NCBI GenBank assembly: GCA_902591755.1
Contig: CACJBX010000002.1
Span: forward strand, 1-64,000
Direction of reading: 5' to 3'
Origin: an uncultured Pelagibacteraceae bacterium
GTDB lineage: Bacteria; Pseudomonadota; Alphaproteobacteria; Pelagibacterales; Pelagibacteraceae
DNA: 64,000 nt
Position 1 is the stretch's first letter. Each line of letters starts with the position of its first letter. Made by a program: the position numbers and the translations under genes. Shown here in pieces: positions 9,652 to 17,020 of this stretch. The notes under the pieces were generated by a model. That model did not search any database. It had not been told where the DNA came from and saw nothing but the letters and a program-made list of their open reading frames with translations.

Positions 9652-11158
9652 TACAAAACAACAATCTTCATCAAAACATTTAAAATTAGCCATTATTGAT
9701 ATTGGCTCAAATTCTATAAGAATGCTGATTTATGATGATTTTAGTTCAACAAGAGTTCCGACATTTAATGAAAAAGCAGTATGTGAACTAGGAAAAAATT
9801 TAGATAAATCAAGAAAGCTTCATAAATCTGGATCAGAATATGCATTAAAAGTTTTAAAAAGGTTTTCAGAAATTTTAAATGTATCAAGGATCACAAATTT
9901 GAAAATAATTGCAACTGCTGTTTTGCGAGAGGCTACAGATGCAAAACAATTTATCAGCGAAGTAGAAACTCTTTTTAAAACAAAAATTGATATTCTGAGT
10001 GGTGAAGAAGAAGCAAATTGTTCTGCTGAAGGTGTAAAAATTGGATTTGATAATGTCGATGGTTTGGTAGCAGATCTTGGTGGAGGAAGTTTAGAATTAG
10101 CTAGAGTTGAAAATAATGTTGTTACGAACAAAACCTCTTTGCCAATTGGTGTTCTTAGATTAATAAATAATCCAATTGTTAAAAAAAGAAATTTACCAAA
10201 GTATGTAAAAAAATTATTAAGAGAGGAAAAATGGTTATCTAAAAAAAAATTTAATAATTTATATTTAGTGGGAGGAACTTGGAGATCTTTATTTAAATTA
10301 CATCTTTTCCAAAATAATCACCCTGTTCATATTATTCATCAATATTCTATAGATAAATCAACGTTGTCTAAATTTGTTGAAAAAGTTTCATCATTTAATA
10401 AATCAAAACTTAAAACTGTGGAATATATTTCAAAATCAAGAACACAATTTTTACCGTATAGTTCTATTATTTTAGATGAGATAATGAGTACAACAAATCC
10501 AAAAAAAATAATTTGTTCAATTAGCGGTTTGAGGGAAGGTTCTTTATCAATTGATCATTTTAAAAATACAAAAGAGTCAGAAATTTTTACTAAATCAATT
10601 GAGTATATTGCATTAAAAAGAGGGGATTTAGGATCTACCTACCAAAAATATTTTAAATTTATACTCCCTGTTTTTGATGGAAATGAACACTATAACAAAA
10701 AATTATTACATCTAGCTTGTGTTTTAAGTCATATGGATTGGGGTCTTGGTGCATTCCAAAAAGCAGAACTAGTGTTTCAAGAAACTCTTAACACACCTCT
10801 ATTAAGACTTACACATAAAGAAAGGATACAATTAGCTCTTTCTTGTTATTGGAGATACTGTAGTATTAAATATAATCCAAAATTTGAATATCTTACTTTT
10901 TTAAATAATAACGAAATATTTTCAAGTAAACAGGTTGGTGCTGCATTAAGATTCTCTCAGTCTTTAACATCCATATCAACAATTTTTCTTGAAGAATTTA
11001 AATTGTATAAAAGAGGGAATTCAATATTTTTAAAAATTCCATCTCAACATCAAGAAATAATTTCCAAACAGGTTACAAAAAGGTTTAAGGCTCTTGCTAG
11101 AGAATTATTTTTAGAACCTAGAGTTATTTATTCAAATAATTCAAAACGAACTTATTAA
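9638..11158 (+). CDS. ppx: Exopolyphosphatase / Ppx-GppA phosphatase
   Basis: Releases phosphate from polyphosphate ends (or hydrolyses pppGpp, as family members can do both). The 506-residue protein starts with GTG inside the ppk end. The ASKHA-fold ATPase motifs are visible: phosphate 1 loop IDIGSNSIRMLIYD near residues 21-34 and phosphate 2 loop VADLGGGSLELA near 145. The longer C-terminal half corresponds to the HD-like domain of exopolyphosphatases. A ppk-ppx pair gives coupled synthesis and breakdown. Confidence 0.93.
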   Translation: MEVINTKQQSSSKHLKLAIIDIGSNSIRMLIYDDFSSTRVPTFNEKAVCELGKNLDKSRKLHKSGSEYALKVLKRFSEILNVSRITNLKIIATAVLREATDAKQFISEVETLFKTKIDILSGEEEANCSAEGVKIGFDNVDGLVADLGGGSLELARVENNVVTNKTSLPIGVLRLINNPIVKKRNLPKYVKKLLREEKWLSKKKFNNLYLVGGTWRSLFKLHLFQNNHPVHIIHQYSIDKSTLSKFVEKVSSFNKSKLKTVEYISKSRTQFLPYSSIILDEIMSTTNPKKIICSISGLREGSLSIDHFKNTKESEIFTKSIEYIALKRGDLGSTYQKYFKFILPVFDGNEHYNKKLLHLACVLSHMDWGLGAFQKAELVFQETLNTPLLRLTHKERIQLALSCYWRYCSIKYNPKFEYLTFLNNNEIFSSKQVGAALRFSQSLTSISTIFLEEFKLYKRGNSIFLKIPSQHQEIISKQVTKRFKALARELFLEPRVIYSNNSKRTY

Positions 11159-11272
11159 TTAAATTGTAATATTATATTAATATTTTCTTAACAAAAGTTT
11201 TCTATCTTAAATTAGCAGAATTTTTATTTAACTTATTTTTCCTCTGTAAAATTTAAATTTTGTTAACTATCT

Positions 11273-11308
11273 TCTTTCTTCCTTGTATAAGTTGACAAGG
11301 GAGAAAGA
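11273..11308. repeat. Long inverted repeat in the ppx downstream gap
   Basis: Left arm TCTTTCTTCCTTGT (11273-11286) pairs with right arm ACAAGGGAGAAAGA (11295-11308) over 14 positions with one G-T, and an 8-base loop. Neither strand shows a following T run, so it is not a classical terminator. The right arm overlaps the -35 of a possible promoter (11292-11319), so it could be an operator or part of an RNA. It is the most structured part of the 164-bp gap. Confidence 0.6.
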
Positions 11309-11319
11309 CCCCATATAAA
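11292..11319 (+). promoter_or_regulatory. Consensus-like sigma-70 promoter, antisense to the small gene
   Basis: TTGACA (11292-11297), 16 bp, TATAAA (11314-11319). A plus-strand transcript from here would run antisense through the small Lys-rich gene at 11323-11529. No plausible plus-strand gene lies downstream (the open frame there is the Phe-rich complement of Lys codons). Confidence 0.4.
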
Positions 11320-11322
11320 TTG

Positions 11323-11529
11323 TTAATTGTTTAAAGATAAGCTTTCACTAGCTTGTTTTTTTGCTAGTTTTCTTGCTTTTTTTTCTGCAACCTTTTTTTC
11401 TATATCAGCAATTTTAACGTTTATATTAGATAGCTTTTTTTCTTTAGCAGTTATTTTGTTTTTCAACCTATCTATTGTTTTTAAAATCTTCAGTCTTTTC
11501 TTTTCACTTTTTTTTAACTTTTTTTTCAT
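11323..11529 (-). CDS. Small Lys-rich coiled-coil protein, function unknown
   Basis: A 68-residue basic protein, Lys/Glu/Leu-rich with heptad-like spacing (IDRLKNKITAKEKKLSNI, then IADIEKKVAEKKARKLA), so probably one long helix or coiled coil. It is supported as a real gene by a strong Shine-Dalgarno AAGGAG 8 bp before the ATG, rare in this window. It lies alone between ppx and the arsenic operon. No family recognised; DNA- or RNA-binding would be a guess from charge only. Confidence 0.6.
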   Translation of the reverse strand: MKKKLKKSEKKRLKILKTIDRLKNKITAKEKKLSNINVKIADIEKKVAEKKARKLAKKQASESLSLNN

Positions 11530-11612
11530 TTTAAATCTCCTTAAAAATTAAATCAGGATTATTTAAACATAAAATTCAAAAATCTAAAAGCAAATTTAAT
11601 ACAACCCAAAGT

Positions 11613-12104
11613 TTAAAAATTTTCATGATTTCTAATTAAATAAAAGAACATTGCTATATGAGAGCCGTTATTGAATTTTTGTTTTAATATTAATTTAAAT
11701 ATATCTTTTTGACTAAGTAGATGAACTTTAATACCTTTTTCTGGTTTAGAAATTTTAACTAAATCTTTTGTATAAAAACCTGTTATTTTAGTGGTTAAAC
11801 GTCCCGGCTCATTATAAAAAGTTATCAATTTAGTTAGTTTCGATTTTGATTTATATCCTGTTTCTTCTGTTAATTCCTTATGAGCTGATTGCAAAGTTGT
11901 TTCTTTTTTTTCGACTATGCCAGAGGGAAACTCATAATTAACTTTATTAATCGGAACTCTTTTTTGAGAAACTACTATATATTTGTTATGAATTTTAGGG
12001 ATGATTATTGAAAGATTTGATGTTTTCAAATAATGATAAAACTCGTTTTTCCTAAAACCTTTATTAATTAACTGGATATTGTTTGTAAGTTTGAAATTTT
12101 TCAA
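11613..12104 (-). CDS. Nudix hydrolase
   Basis: A 163-residue Nudix-fold pyrophosphatase. The Nudix box is complete apart from a conservative Arg-to-Lys change: GIVEKKE, seven residues, then KELTEETG. The layout resembles ADP-ribose/NDP-sugar pyrophosphatases but the substrate cannot be read from sequence. It is the last gene of a four-gene minus-strand run and overlaps the aquaporin end by 4 bp. A link to arsenic handling is not evident. Confidence 0.85.
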   Translation of the reverse strand: MKNFKLTNNIQLINKGFRKNEFYHYLKTSNLSIIIPKIHNKYIVVSQKRVPINKVNYEFPSGIVEKKETTLQSAHKELTEETGYKSKSKLTKLITFYNEPGRLTTKITGFYTKDLVKISKPEKGIKVHLLSQKDIFKLILKQKFNNGSHIAMFFYLIRNHENF

Positions 12105-12760
12105 TTTTTCTTTGAAAATAAACTTTTAATGATAAATACCGCAATTAACATCCCTATAAGTTCTGCTAAAATATAATAAGGGGTATTCAAATAATTTATA
12201 CCTGTAAAGGACTCAGTAAAAGTTCTAGCAATTGTCACTGCAGGATTTGCGAAAGAAGTTGATGACGTAAACCAATAACCAGCAGTAATATAAAGACCAA
12301 CACAAGCAGCTACCGCAATTTTACCTGATTTCATGGAACCAAAAATTATAATTATTAATCCTAATGTTGCTATTACTTCAGATGTGAATATGTAAATACC
12401 ATCTCTTGACTTAGTAGATAATTCATAAATTTCATGTTCAAAAAAGAAATTTGCCAAACCAACACCTAACAAACAACCAAACAACTGTGCAAATATATAA
12501 TAGGGTAATAAACGTTTTTTTAATTTTCCAGTAATTGCCATAGCAATACTTACAAATGGATTAAAATGGGCACCGGACACATCTGCAAAAACAGATATTA
12601 AAACAAACAAACCTGCACCTGTGGCGATTGTATTAGCTATAAGCATTACTGCAACATCATTAGTCAAGTTCTCAGCCATTAATCCAGAACCAACAATAAT
12701 CATGACTAAAAAACTACTGCCAATAAATTCCGCTAAAAAATATCGATTTCTATTTTTCAT
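12101..12760 (-). CDS. MIP-family aquaglyceroporin, probable arsenite channel (AqpS-like)
   Basis: Major intrinsic protein of 219 residues with six hydrophobic segments and two pore loops. The first is altered (SGAHFNPFVS, NPF for NPA) and the second standard (SFANPAVT). It follows arsC with an 11-bp overlap. In Sinorhizobium meliloti the aqpS-arsC pair is known: ArsC reduces arsenate and arsenite leaves down its gradient through the channel. The same role is inferred here from the pairing; no ArsB/Acr3 pump is present in the window. Confidence 0.85.
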   Translation of the reverse strand: MKNRNRYFLAEFIGSSFLVMIIVGSGLMAENLTNDVAVMLIANTIATGAGLFVLISVFADVSGAHFNPFVSIAMAITGKLKKRLLPYYIFAQLFGCLLGVGLANFFFEHEIYELSTKSRDGIYIFTSEVIATLGLIIIIFGSMKSGKIAVAACVGLYITAGYWFTSSTSFANPAVTIARTFTESFTGINYLNTPYYILAELIGMLIAVFIIKSLFSKKN

Positions 12761-13187
12761 TTACAAACATTTGTATTTTTTTATTAATCTTATTAAATAC
12801 TGTATCAAGTATTTCTTTTTTTTTGTCAATATTATTTGCCTTTTTTAATTCAACTACTGGATCTTCAATATCCCAATGAATTATTTCATCCTTTTTTGGC
12901 CATACAGGACAAATTTCATTGTTAGCATTATTACAAACTGTAATTACATAATCTATTTTGATTTTATTATTAGTAAACTCATCAAAATTTTTAGATCGAC
13001 AATTTAACAAATTAAAATTTTTTGATATTAGATAATTTTTAACATCTTCATTTACTTTACCAGTGGGATTACTACCAGCACTAAATGCATTAAAACGATT
13101 ATGGTATTTGTTTTTTATAATAGATTCCGCAATAATACTTCTTGCTGAATTACCTGTACAAACAAATAAAATATTTTTGTTTTTCAT
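12750..13187 (-). CDS. arsC: Arsenate reductase, thioredoxin-coupled low-MW phosphatase type
   Basis: Reduces arsenate to arsenite. The 145-residue protein has the low-molecular-weight phosphatase P-loop FVCTGNSARS (CX5R, C10 to R16). It also has the two further cysteines used in the redox relay, C85 and C93 (VCNNANNEICP), which separate ArsC from ordinary tyrosine phosphatases. The catalytic Asp-Pro follows in IEDPVVE. It starts on the last base of the upstream small gene and overlaps the aquaporin. Arsenate enters through phosphate carriers, so the neighbouring high-affinity Pst system gives it a purpose. Confidence 0.92.
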   Translation of the reverse strand: MKNKNILFVCTGNSARSIIAESIIKNKYHNRFNAFSAGSNPTGKVNEDVKNYLISKNFNLLNCRSKNFDEFTNNKIKIDYVITVCNNANNEICPVWPKKDEIIHWDIEDPVVELKKANNIDKKKEILDTVFNKINKKIQMFVNEK

Positions 13188-13408
13188 TAAAATATTATTT
13201 TGTAAATACCAATCACGAATAGTGGTATTTGCAGTCCAAAGTTAGTTAAGATTGCTTTATCCTTACTTATAAATCCTGCCACCGTCCAGCCTACAACACC
13301 CAAACCATGAAAATATATATTTAATGGATATATATTTAAATTTGTAAGAAGTATTCCTACTAAAACTAAAAAAGTGCTGATCCATTTTAAATATTTTTTT
13401 ATAAACAT
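13187..13408 (-). CDS. Small membrane protein, first gene of the arsenic operon
   Basis: A 73-residue protein I cannot name. It has about three hydrophobic stretches (residues 10-26, 30-46 and 57-73) and a short charged loop (SKDKAI), so it is an inner-membrane protein. RBS AAGGAA lies 7 bp before the ATG. Its stop overlaps the arsC start by one base, which ties it to the arsC-aquaporin-Nudix transcript. Function unknown. Confidence 0.7.
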   Translation of the reverse strand: MFIKKYLKWISTFLVLVGILLTNLNIYPLNIYFHGLGVVGWTVAGFISKDKAILTNFGLQIPLFVIGIYKIIF

Positions 13409-13466
13409 AAAATTTCCTTTCGTTATTATTATGTCAGTTATGTTAAGAATTTATTAAAATAAAGGA

Positions 13467-13850
13467 TTATTTACACTTTTTACAGAGACCAAAAAATTCA
13501 AGATTATATCTTTTGTATTCCATGCCAGCTTTTTCTGCAAAATTTGATAAATACTTAGAAATCTTTGAATTACTTATTTCTGTTACTTCTTCACAGCTTT
13601 CGCAGATTGAAAATGCTGTAGCTTTAGAAACATTGCAACTAGAATTTTGACAGGCAACAAAAGCATTTTTGCTCTCAATCTTATGTATTTTTCCCATCTC
13701 TATCAATTTATCTAAAGCTCTATAAACTTGCGGAGGAGCCTTGATACCTTTTTTTTGCACATTAGATAGAATTGTGTAAGCCTTTAAAGGTTCTGATGAC
13801 TTGTTGATAATGTCGAAAACTATTTGCTGGTTTCTAGTAAGTGTTTGCAT
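13467..13850 (-). CDS. zur: Zinc uptake regulator Zur (Fur family)
   Basis: Fur-family repressor of 127 residues. The N-terminal winged helix includes APPQVYRALDKL (recognition helix). The structural zinc site is visible as CESC (83-86) and CKKC (123-126). Zur identity rather than Fur rests on linkage to znuBCA and on the palindromes at 15448-15483 and 16994-17012. It is downstream of znuB on the same strand with a 23-bp gap, so it is likely made with znuCB and, if it represses them, autoregulated. Confidence 0.9.
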   Translation of the reverse strand: MQTLTRNQQIVFDIINKSSEPLKAYTILSNVQKKGIKAPPQVYRALDKLIEMGKIHKIESKNAFVACQNSSCNVSKATAFSICESCEEVTEISNSKISKYLSNFAEKAGMEYKRYNLEFFGLCKKCK

Positions 13851-13873
13851 AATATTATATTATCATTTTCTAA

Positions 13874-14677
13874 TCAATTTTTCAATTTTATGGTTTGCTT
13901 AATTTTGAATAATGAAATTACAAATAATATTAAAGCAGCTGTTATAATTGAAGGACCAGAGGGAGTATTTAATTTTAAAGATGAAAATAAACCTAAAAAT
14001 ACTGATAACAAACCCCCTATAATTGAAAAAAGAACCATTTTTTTTGGAGTATCTGAAAGGTTTCGTGCAAAAGCAGCAGGTATAATTAACATTCCAGTAA
14101 TTAATAACAAACCTATCATTTTGATTGATAATGCAATTACAGCAGCCATCAATAAAGTAAATATTGCTTTAGCAATATCTGGTTTTAGACCTTCTGCTTC
14201 AGCTAATTCATAATTTACAGTTGAAGCAAACAATGGTTTCCAAATAAATCTTAAAGTTAATAGAATTAATACTCCTCCTATCCAAATAATTAAAAGGTCA
14301 TTAGTTGTTACAGCTAAAATATCTCCAAACAATAAGCCCATAACATCAAACCTTATAAAAGATAAAAAACCAATTGCCACTAATCCGATTCCTAAAGACG
14401 AATGAGCCAAAAGTCCTAAGAGAGCGTCTCCAGGTAAATTAGTCTTTTTCTGAAGTTGTATTAAGAATAAAGCAATAACTGATGCTGTTATAAAAACTGA
14501 TAAAGCTATATTAAATTCTAAGGAAAGGGCAATCGTTACGCCAAGTAAAGCAGAATGAGCTAGTGTATCTCCAAAATAAGATAATCTTCTCCAAACAACA
14601 AAACAACCAAGCGGTCCAGTAATAAAGGCAACTCCTATTCCTGCAACTAAAGCTCTTATGAAAAAATCATCAAACAT
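13874..14677 (-). CDS. znuB: Zinc ABC transporter permease ZnuB
   Basis: ABC-3 family inner-membrane permease of 267 residues with about eight hydrophobic segments. The family loop is seen at the N-terminus (GPLGCFVVWRRLSYFGDTLAHSALLG). It transports zinc delivered by ZnuA. It begins one base after the znuC stop; zur follows. Confidence 0.95.
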   Translation of the reverse strand: MFDDFFIRALVAGIGVAFITGPLGCFVVWRRLSYFGDTLAHSALLGVTIALSLEFNIALSVFITASVIALFLIQLQKKTNLPGDALLGLLAHSSLGIGLVAIGFLSFIRFDVMGLLFGDILAVTTNDLLIIWIGGVLILLTLRFIWKPLFASTVNYELAEAEGLKPDIAKAIFTLLMAAVIALSIKMIGLLLITGMLIIPAAFARNLSDTPKKMVLFSIIGGLLSVFLGLFSSLKLNTPSGPSIITAALILFVISLFKIKQTIKLKN

Positions 14678-14678
14678 A

Positions 14679-15428
14679 TTAATTTTTTTGTTTTATCTTT
14701 CCATCATCTGTGTGTTCATGATCGTGCTTATGTTCGTAAATTGAGAGTGTTTGCGACGCTTGGTCACCAAACAAAGCTTTATACTCTTTATCTTTAGCAA
14801 CATCTATTGGAGAACCAGAACAACAAACATGACCATTTAAACAAACAACATGGTCCGTAGCACTCATAACCATATGTAAGTCGTGTGATATGAGTAAAAT
14901 ACCACAATTTAATTTTTCAGATATTTTTTTGATAAGCTCATATAAAGCTATTTCTCCTGTAAAATCCACACCTTGGACAGGTTCATCAAGAACTAATAAA
15001 TCTGGTTTTTTGGAAATTGCTCTTGCAAGTAAAACTCGTTGAAATTCGCCACCAGATAAGTTGCCTAAATTTTTATTTACAAGGTGATTTACTCCCGTCA
15101 ATGATAGTGCTTCTTCAATTTCATCAGCGCTAAGGTTTTCAGTTAAGACCATAAAATCTGCAACTCTTAATGGTAAAGTCCAATCAATAGAAATCTTTTG
15201 AGGAACATATCCAATTTTATTAGTAAACTTTTCTACCGTGCCTTCGTAATTTTTATAAATACCAAGAGCTATTTTAGCTGTCGTACTCTTACCAGAACCA
15301 TTAGGACCAATTAAAGTTATAATTTTTCCTCTGTTTACTTCTAAAGAGACACCTTGAACAAGCCATTTTTCGTCTTGTTTTATTCCCGCATCTTTTAATC
15401 TTACTAGTGTGATTTTATCTAAGCTCAC
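14679..15428 (-). CDS. znuC: Zinc ABC transporter ATPase ZnuC
   Basis: ATPase of the zinc importer, 249 residues, GTG start behind AGGGAAA. Walker A GPNGSGKST, signature LSGGEFQRV, Walker B LLVLDEPVQGVD. The C-terminal tail is His-rich (EHKHDHEH), fitting a metal importer. It is divergent from znuA; the 96-bp gap carries two Zur-like palindromes. Confidence 0.95.
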   Translation of the reverse strand: MSLDKITLVRLKDAGIKQDEKWLVQGVSLEVNRGKIITLIGPNGSGKSTTAKIALGIYKNYEGTVEKFTNKIGYVPQKISIDWTLPLRVADFMVLTENLSADEIEEALSLTGVNHLVNKNLGNLSGGEFQRVLLARAISKKPDLLVLDEPVQGVDFTGEIALYELIKKISEKLNCGILLISHDLHMVMSATDHVVCLNGHVCCSGSPIDVAKDKEYKALFGDQASQTLSIYEHKHDHEHTDDGKIKQKN

Positions 15429-15441
15429 TTAAATTTCCCTA

Positions 15442-15469
15442 TTGACTTTATGTTACTTTATTACATAAT
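15442..15469 (+). promoter_or_regulatory. Probable znuA promoter
   Basis: TTGACT (15442-15447), 16 bp, CATAAT (15464-15469). The first Zur-like palindrome lies between the two elements and the second covers the expected transcription start, so Zur binding would block RNA polymerase. Confidence 0.45.
15448..15468. promoter_or_regulatory. Zur-type operator 1 (znuC/znuA gap)
   Basis: Dyad TTATGT-N9-ACATAA. Its 15-bp core TGTTACTTTATTACA (15451-15465) differs at two positions from the core of the adjacent operator 2. It lies nearer znuC. Confidence 0.7.
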
Positions 15470-15483
15470 GTTATTTTATAACA
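15469..15483. promoter_or_regulatory. Zur-type operator 2 (znuC/znuA gap)
   Basis: Perfect dyad TGTTAT-TTT-ATAACA, centred 18 bp from operator 1. It shares its core (one differing base, the centre) with the operator upstream of the DsrE-like gene at 16994-17012. The form resembles alphaproteobacterial Zur sites. Confidence 0.8.
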
Positions 15484-15524
15484 ATAAACTTAAACTTATA
15501 AACTAACAATAATCCTTTTAAAAT

Positions 15525-16553
15525 ATGACAAATCTAAAAAAATTACCAATTATACTATTCATACTTTCTTTTTTTACTTTCTTTTCCTCAGTAAACGCTG
15601 AAATAAAAGTTGTAGCATCAATTAAACCCATACATTCATTAGCTTCTTATTTAATGGATGGGGTAGGCAAACCAAAATTAATCGTCGATGGCTATGCTTC
15701 TCCTCATGGATTTTCATTAAAACCATCCCATGCAAAAATGTTACAAGAAGCAGATATTGTATTTTGGGTTGGTGAAGACATAGAAAATTTTTTAGTAAAG
15801 CCATTAGGTTCAATAGCAAAAAATGCTGAAAAAATTGAACTATTAGATATCAGAGGATTGAAAAAATTAAAGTTTAGAGAAAGAAATGTATTTGAAGGTC
15901 ATGACGACCACGGCCACAAAGAAGATGACCATGATGATCATGCCAAAAAAGAAGATGGTCATGATGACGAACATAAAGATGAACACGGCCATGATGATGA
16001 TCACAAAAAAGATGGACATGACGAACACGGTCATGAGGGCCATGCTCACGGAGAGTTTGACCCACATATTTGGCTAGATCCTCTTAATGCTAAAGTGATT
16101 TTAAAGGAAATGGCTAAACATTTAATAGAGAATGATCAGAAGAATGCTTCTGTTTATAAAGATAATTTAAAAAAGGCTAATAAGGATTTAGATAAGCTAG
16201 TAAAACAAGTTAAATCAGAATTGAATAAAGATTTTAAATCTATAGTTTTTCATGATGCTTACCAGTATTTTGAAAAAAGATTTAAAGTAAACGTTCTAGG
16301 CGCATTCACAGTAAATACAGATGTCTTACCTGGAGCGGAGCAATTAAAAGAAATTAGAGAAATAATTGAACATGATAAAGTTACATGTGTATTCTCTGAA
16401 CCTCAATTTAATCCAGACATCATTAATGCAGTAGCAAAAGATATGAATATAAGTACTGGTGTACTTGATCCATTAGGCGCTACTTTAACTCCAGGTAAAA
16501 ACTTATACTTTGATTTGATAAAGAATATGTCTAAATCATTCAAAGGTTGTTAG
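15525..16553 (+). CDS. znuA: Zinc ABC transporter binding protein ZnuA
   Basis: Periplasmic zinc-binding protein of 342 residues. A signal peptide ends near VNAEIKV (about residue 25). The mature part is a cluster A-I metal receptor with zinc ligands in SPHGF (H61) and DPHIWLDP (H181). Between them is a long His/Asp/Lys-rich loop at residues ~126-176, typical of ZnuA and thought to collect zinc. Divergent from znuCB-zur across the double Zur operator. The 3' end faces the convergent DsrE-like gene with 12 bp between. Confidence 0.96.
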   Translation: MTNLKKLPIILFILSFFTFFSSVNAEIKVVASIKPIHSLASYLMDGVGKPKLIVDGYASPHGFSLKPSHAKMLQEADIVFWVGEDIENFLVKPLGSIAKNAEKIELLDIRGLKKLKFRERNVFEGHDDHGHKEDDHDDHAKKEDGHDDEHKDEHGHDDDHKKDGHDEHGHEGHAHGEFDPHIWLDPLNAKVILKEMAKHLIENDQKNASVYKDNLKKANKDLDKLVKQVKSELNKDFKSIVFHDAYQYFEKRFKVNVLGAFTVNTDVLPGAEQLKEIREIIEHDKVTCVFSEPQFNPDIINAVAKDMNISTGVLDPLGATLTPGKNLYFDLIKNMSKSFKGC

Positions 16554-16565
16554 ATTTAAAGTTTC

Positions 16566-16943
16566 CTAAAGAGTAATAACTTGGTCTGGAGGATTTGATC
16601 CAAGAGCTGTATATAATTGAGGAAAACATCCCGCTACTACTCCATCAACTAATCCTTTTGCTTTAACTTCTCCACTACCACATTGTTCAAATGTACCATC
16701 TGCTAAGCCTCTTCTAACAGCACACTGGTCACAGACCATTAAGAGCATACCCTTTTCTTTAGCAATTTTTGCTAATCTTTCACCTATTGGGTTTCCTTTT
16801 TGAAGGCAAAAAAGATTGTCATCAAAGAAAAACATTCCCAAAACATTCACAAGGTGTTTGTTATCTTCTAATTGAGGCAGTATCATCGTACTTAATTGAT
16901 AAGTACTTGCCATATTGTTTCTAAAAACATACGCAACTTTCAT
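16566..16943 (-). CDS. DsrE/SaoD-like small protein, apparent Zur target
   Basis: A 125-residue DsrE-fold protein (start KVAYVFRNNMAS). It has a Cys motif MVCDQCAVRRGL in the middle and further cysteines in FCLQKG, EQCGSG and AGCFPQ. The DsrE family includes sulfur-relay proteins with a reactive Cys; the substrate here is unknown. RBS AAGGAG precedes the ATG. The promoter has a Zur-type palindrome in its spacer, so zinc control is strongly suggested. The cluster of cysteines could equally bind zinc. Confidence 0.75.
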   Translation of the reverse strand: MKVAYVFRNNMASTYQLSTMILPQLEDNKHLVNVLGMFFFDDNLFCLQKGNPIGERLAKIAKEKGMLLMVCDQCAVRRGLADGTFEQCGSGEVKAKGLVDGVVAGCFPQLYTALGSNPPDQVITL

Positions 16944-16988
16944 AAATATCTCCTTAAGATTTATTTGTTAGTTATTGATTAAATTAAT

Positions 16989-17017
16989 ATCATAGTGTTA
17001 TATTATAACACTGTCAA
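16989..17017 (-). promoter_or_regulatory. Promoter of the DsrE-like gene
   Basis: On the minus strand: TTGACA (17017-17012), 17 bp, TATGAT (16994-16989). This is near-consensus spacing and sequence, 45 bp before the start codon at 16943. The whole spacer is occupied by the palindrome at 16994-17012. Confidence 0.7.
16994..17012. promoter_or_regulatory. Zur-type operator upstream of the DsrE-like gene
   Basis: Perfect 19-bp palindrome AGTGTTATATTATAACACT. Its inner 15 bp, TGTTATATTATAACA, equal operator 2 of znuA except for the central base. It fills the -35/-10 spacer, the classical position for a repressor. Confidence 0.8.
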
Positions 17018-17020
17018 TAT

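Noticed and set aside
11327-11551. Plus-strand Phe-rich open frame of 74 codons
   Set aside because: It is the complement of the Lys-rich small gene (AAA read as TTT) and lacks a ribosome-binding site; the minus-strand gene has AAGGAG.
13851-13870. AT-rich dyad before zur as a third znu-locus Zur site
   Set aside because: About 11 of 15 core matches, on the wrong positions for symmetry; likely chance in AT-rich DNA.
15867-16077. Met- and His-rich open frames over the znuA loop
   Set aside because: Other-frame readings of the His/Asp-rich ZnuA loop; low complexity, no start signals.
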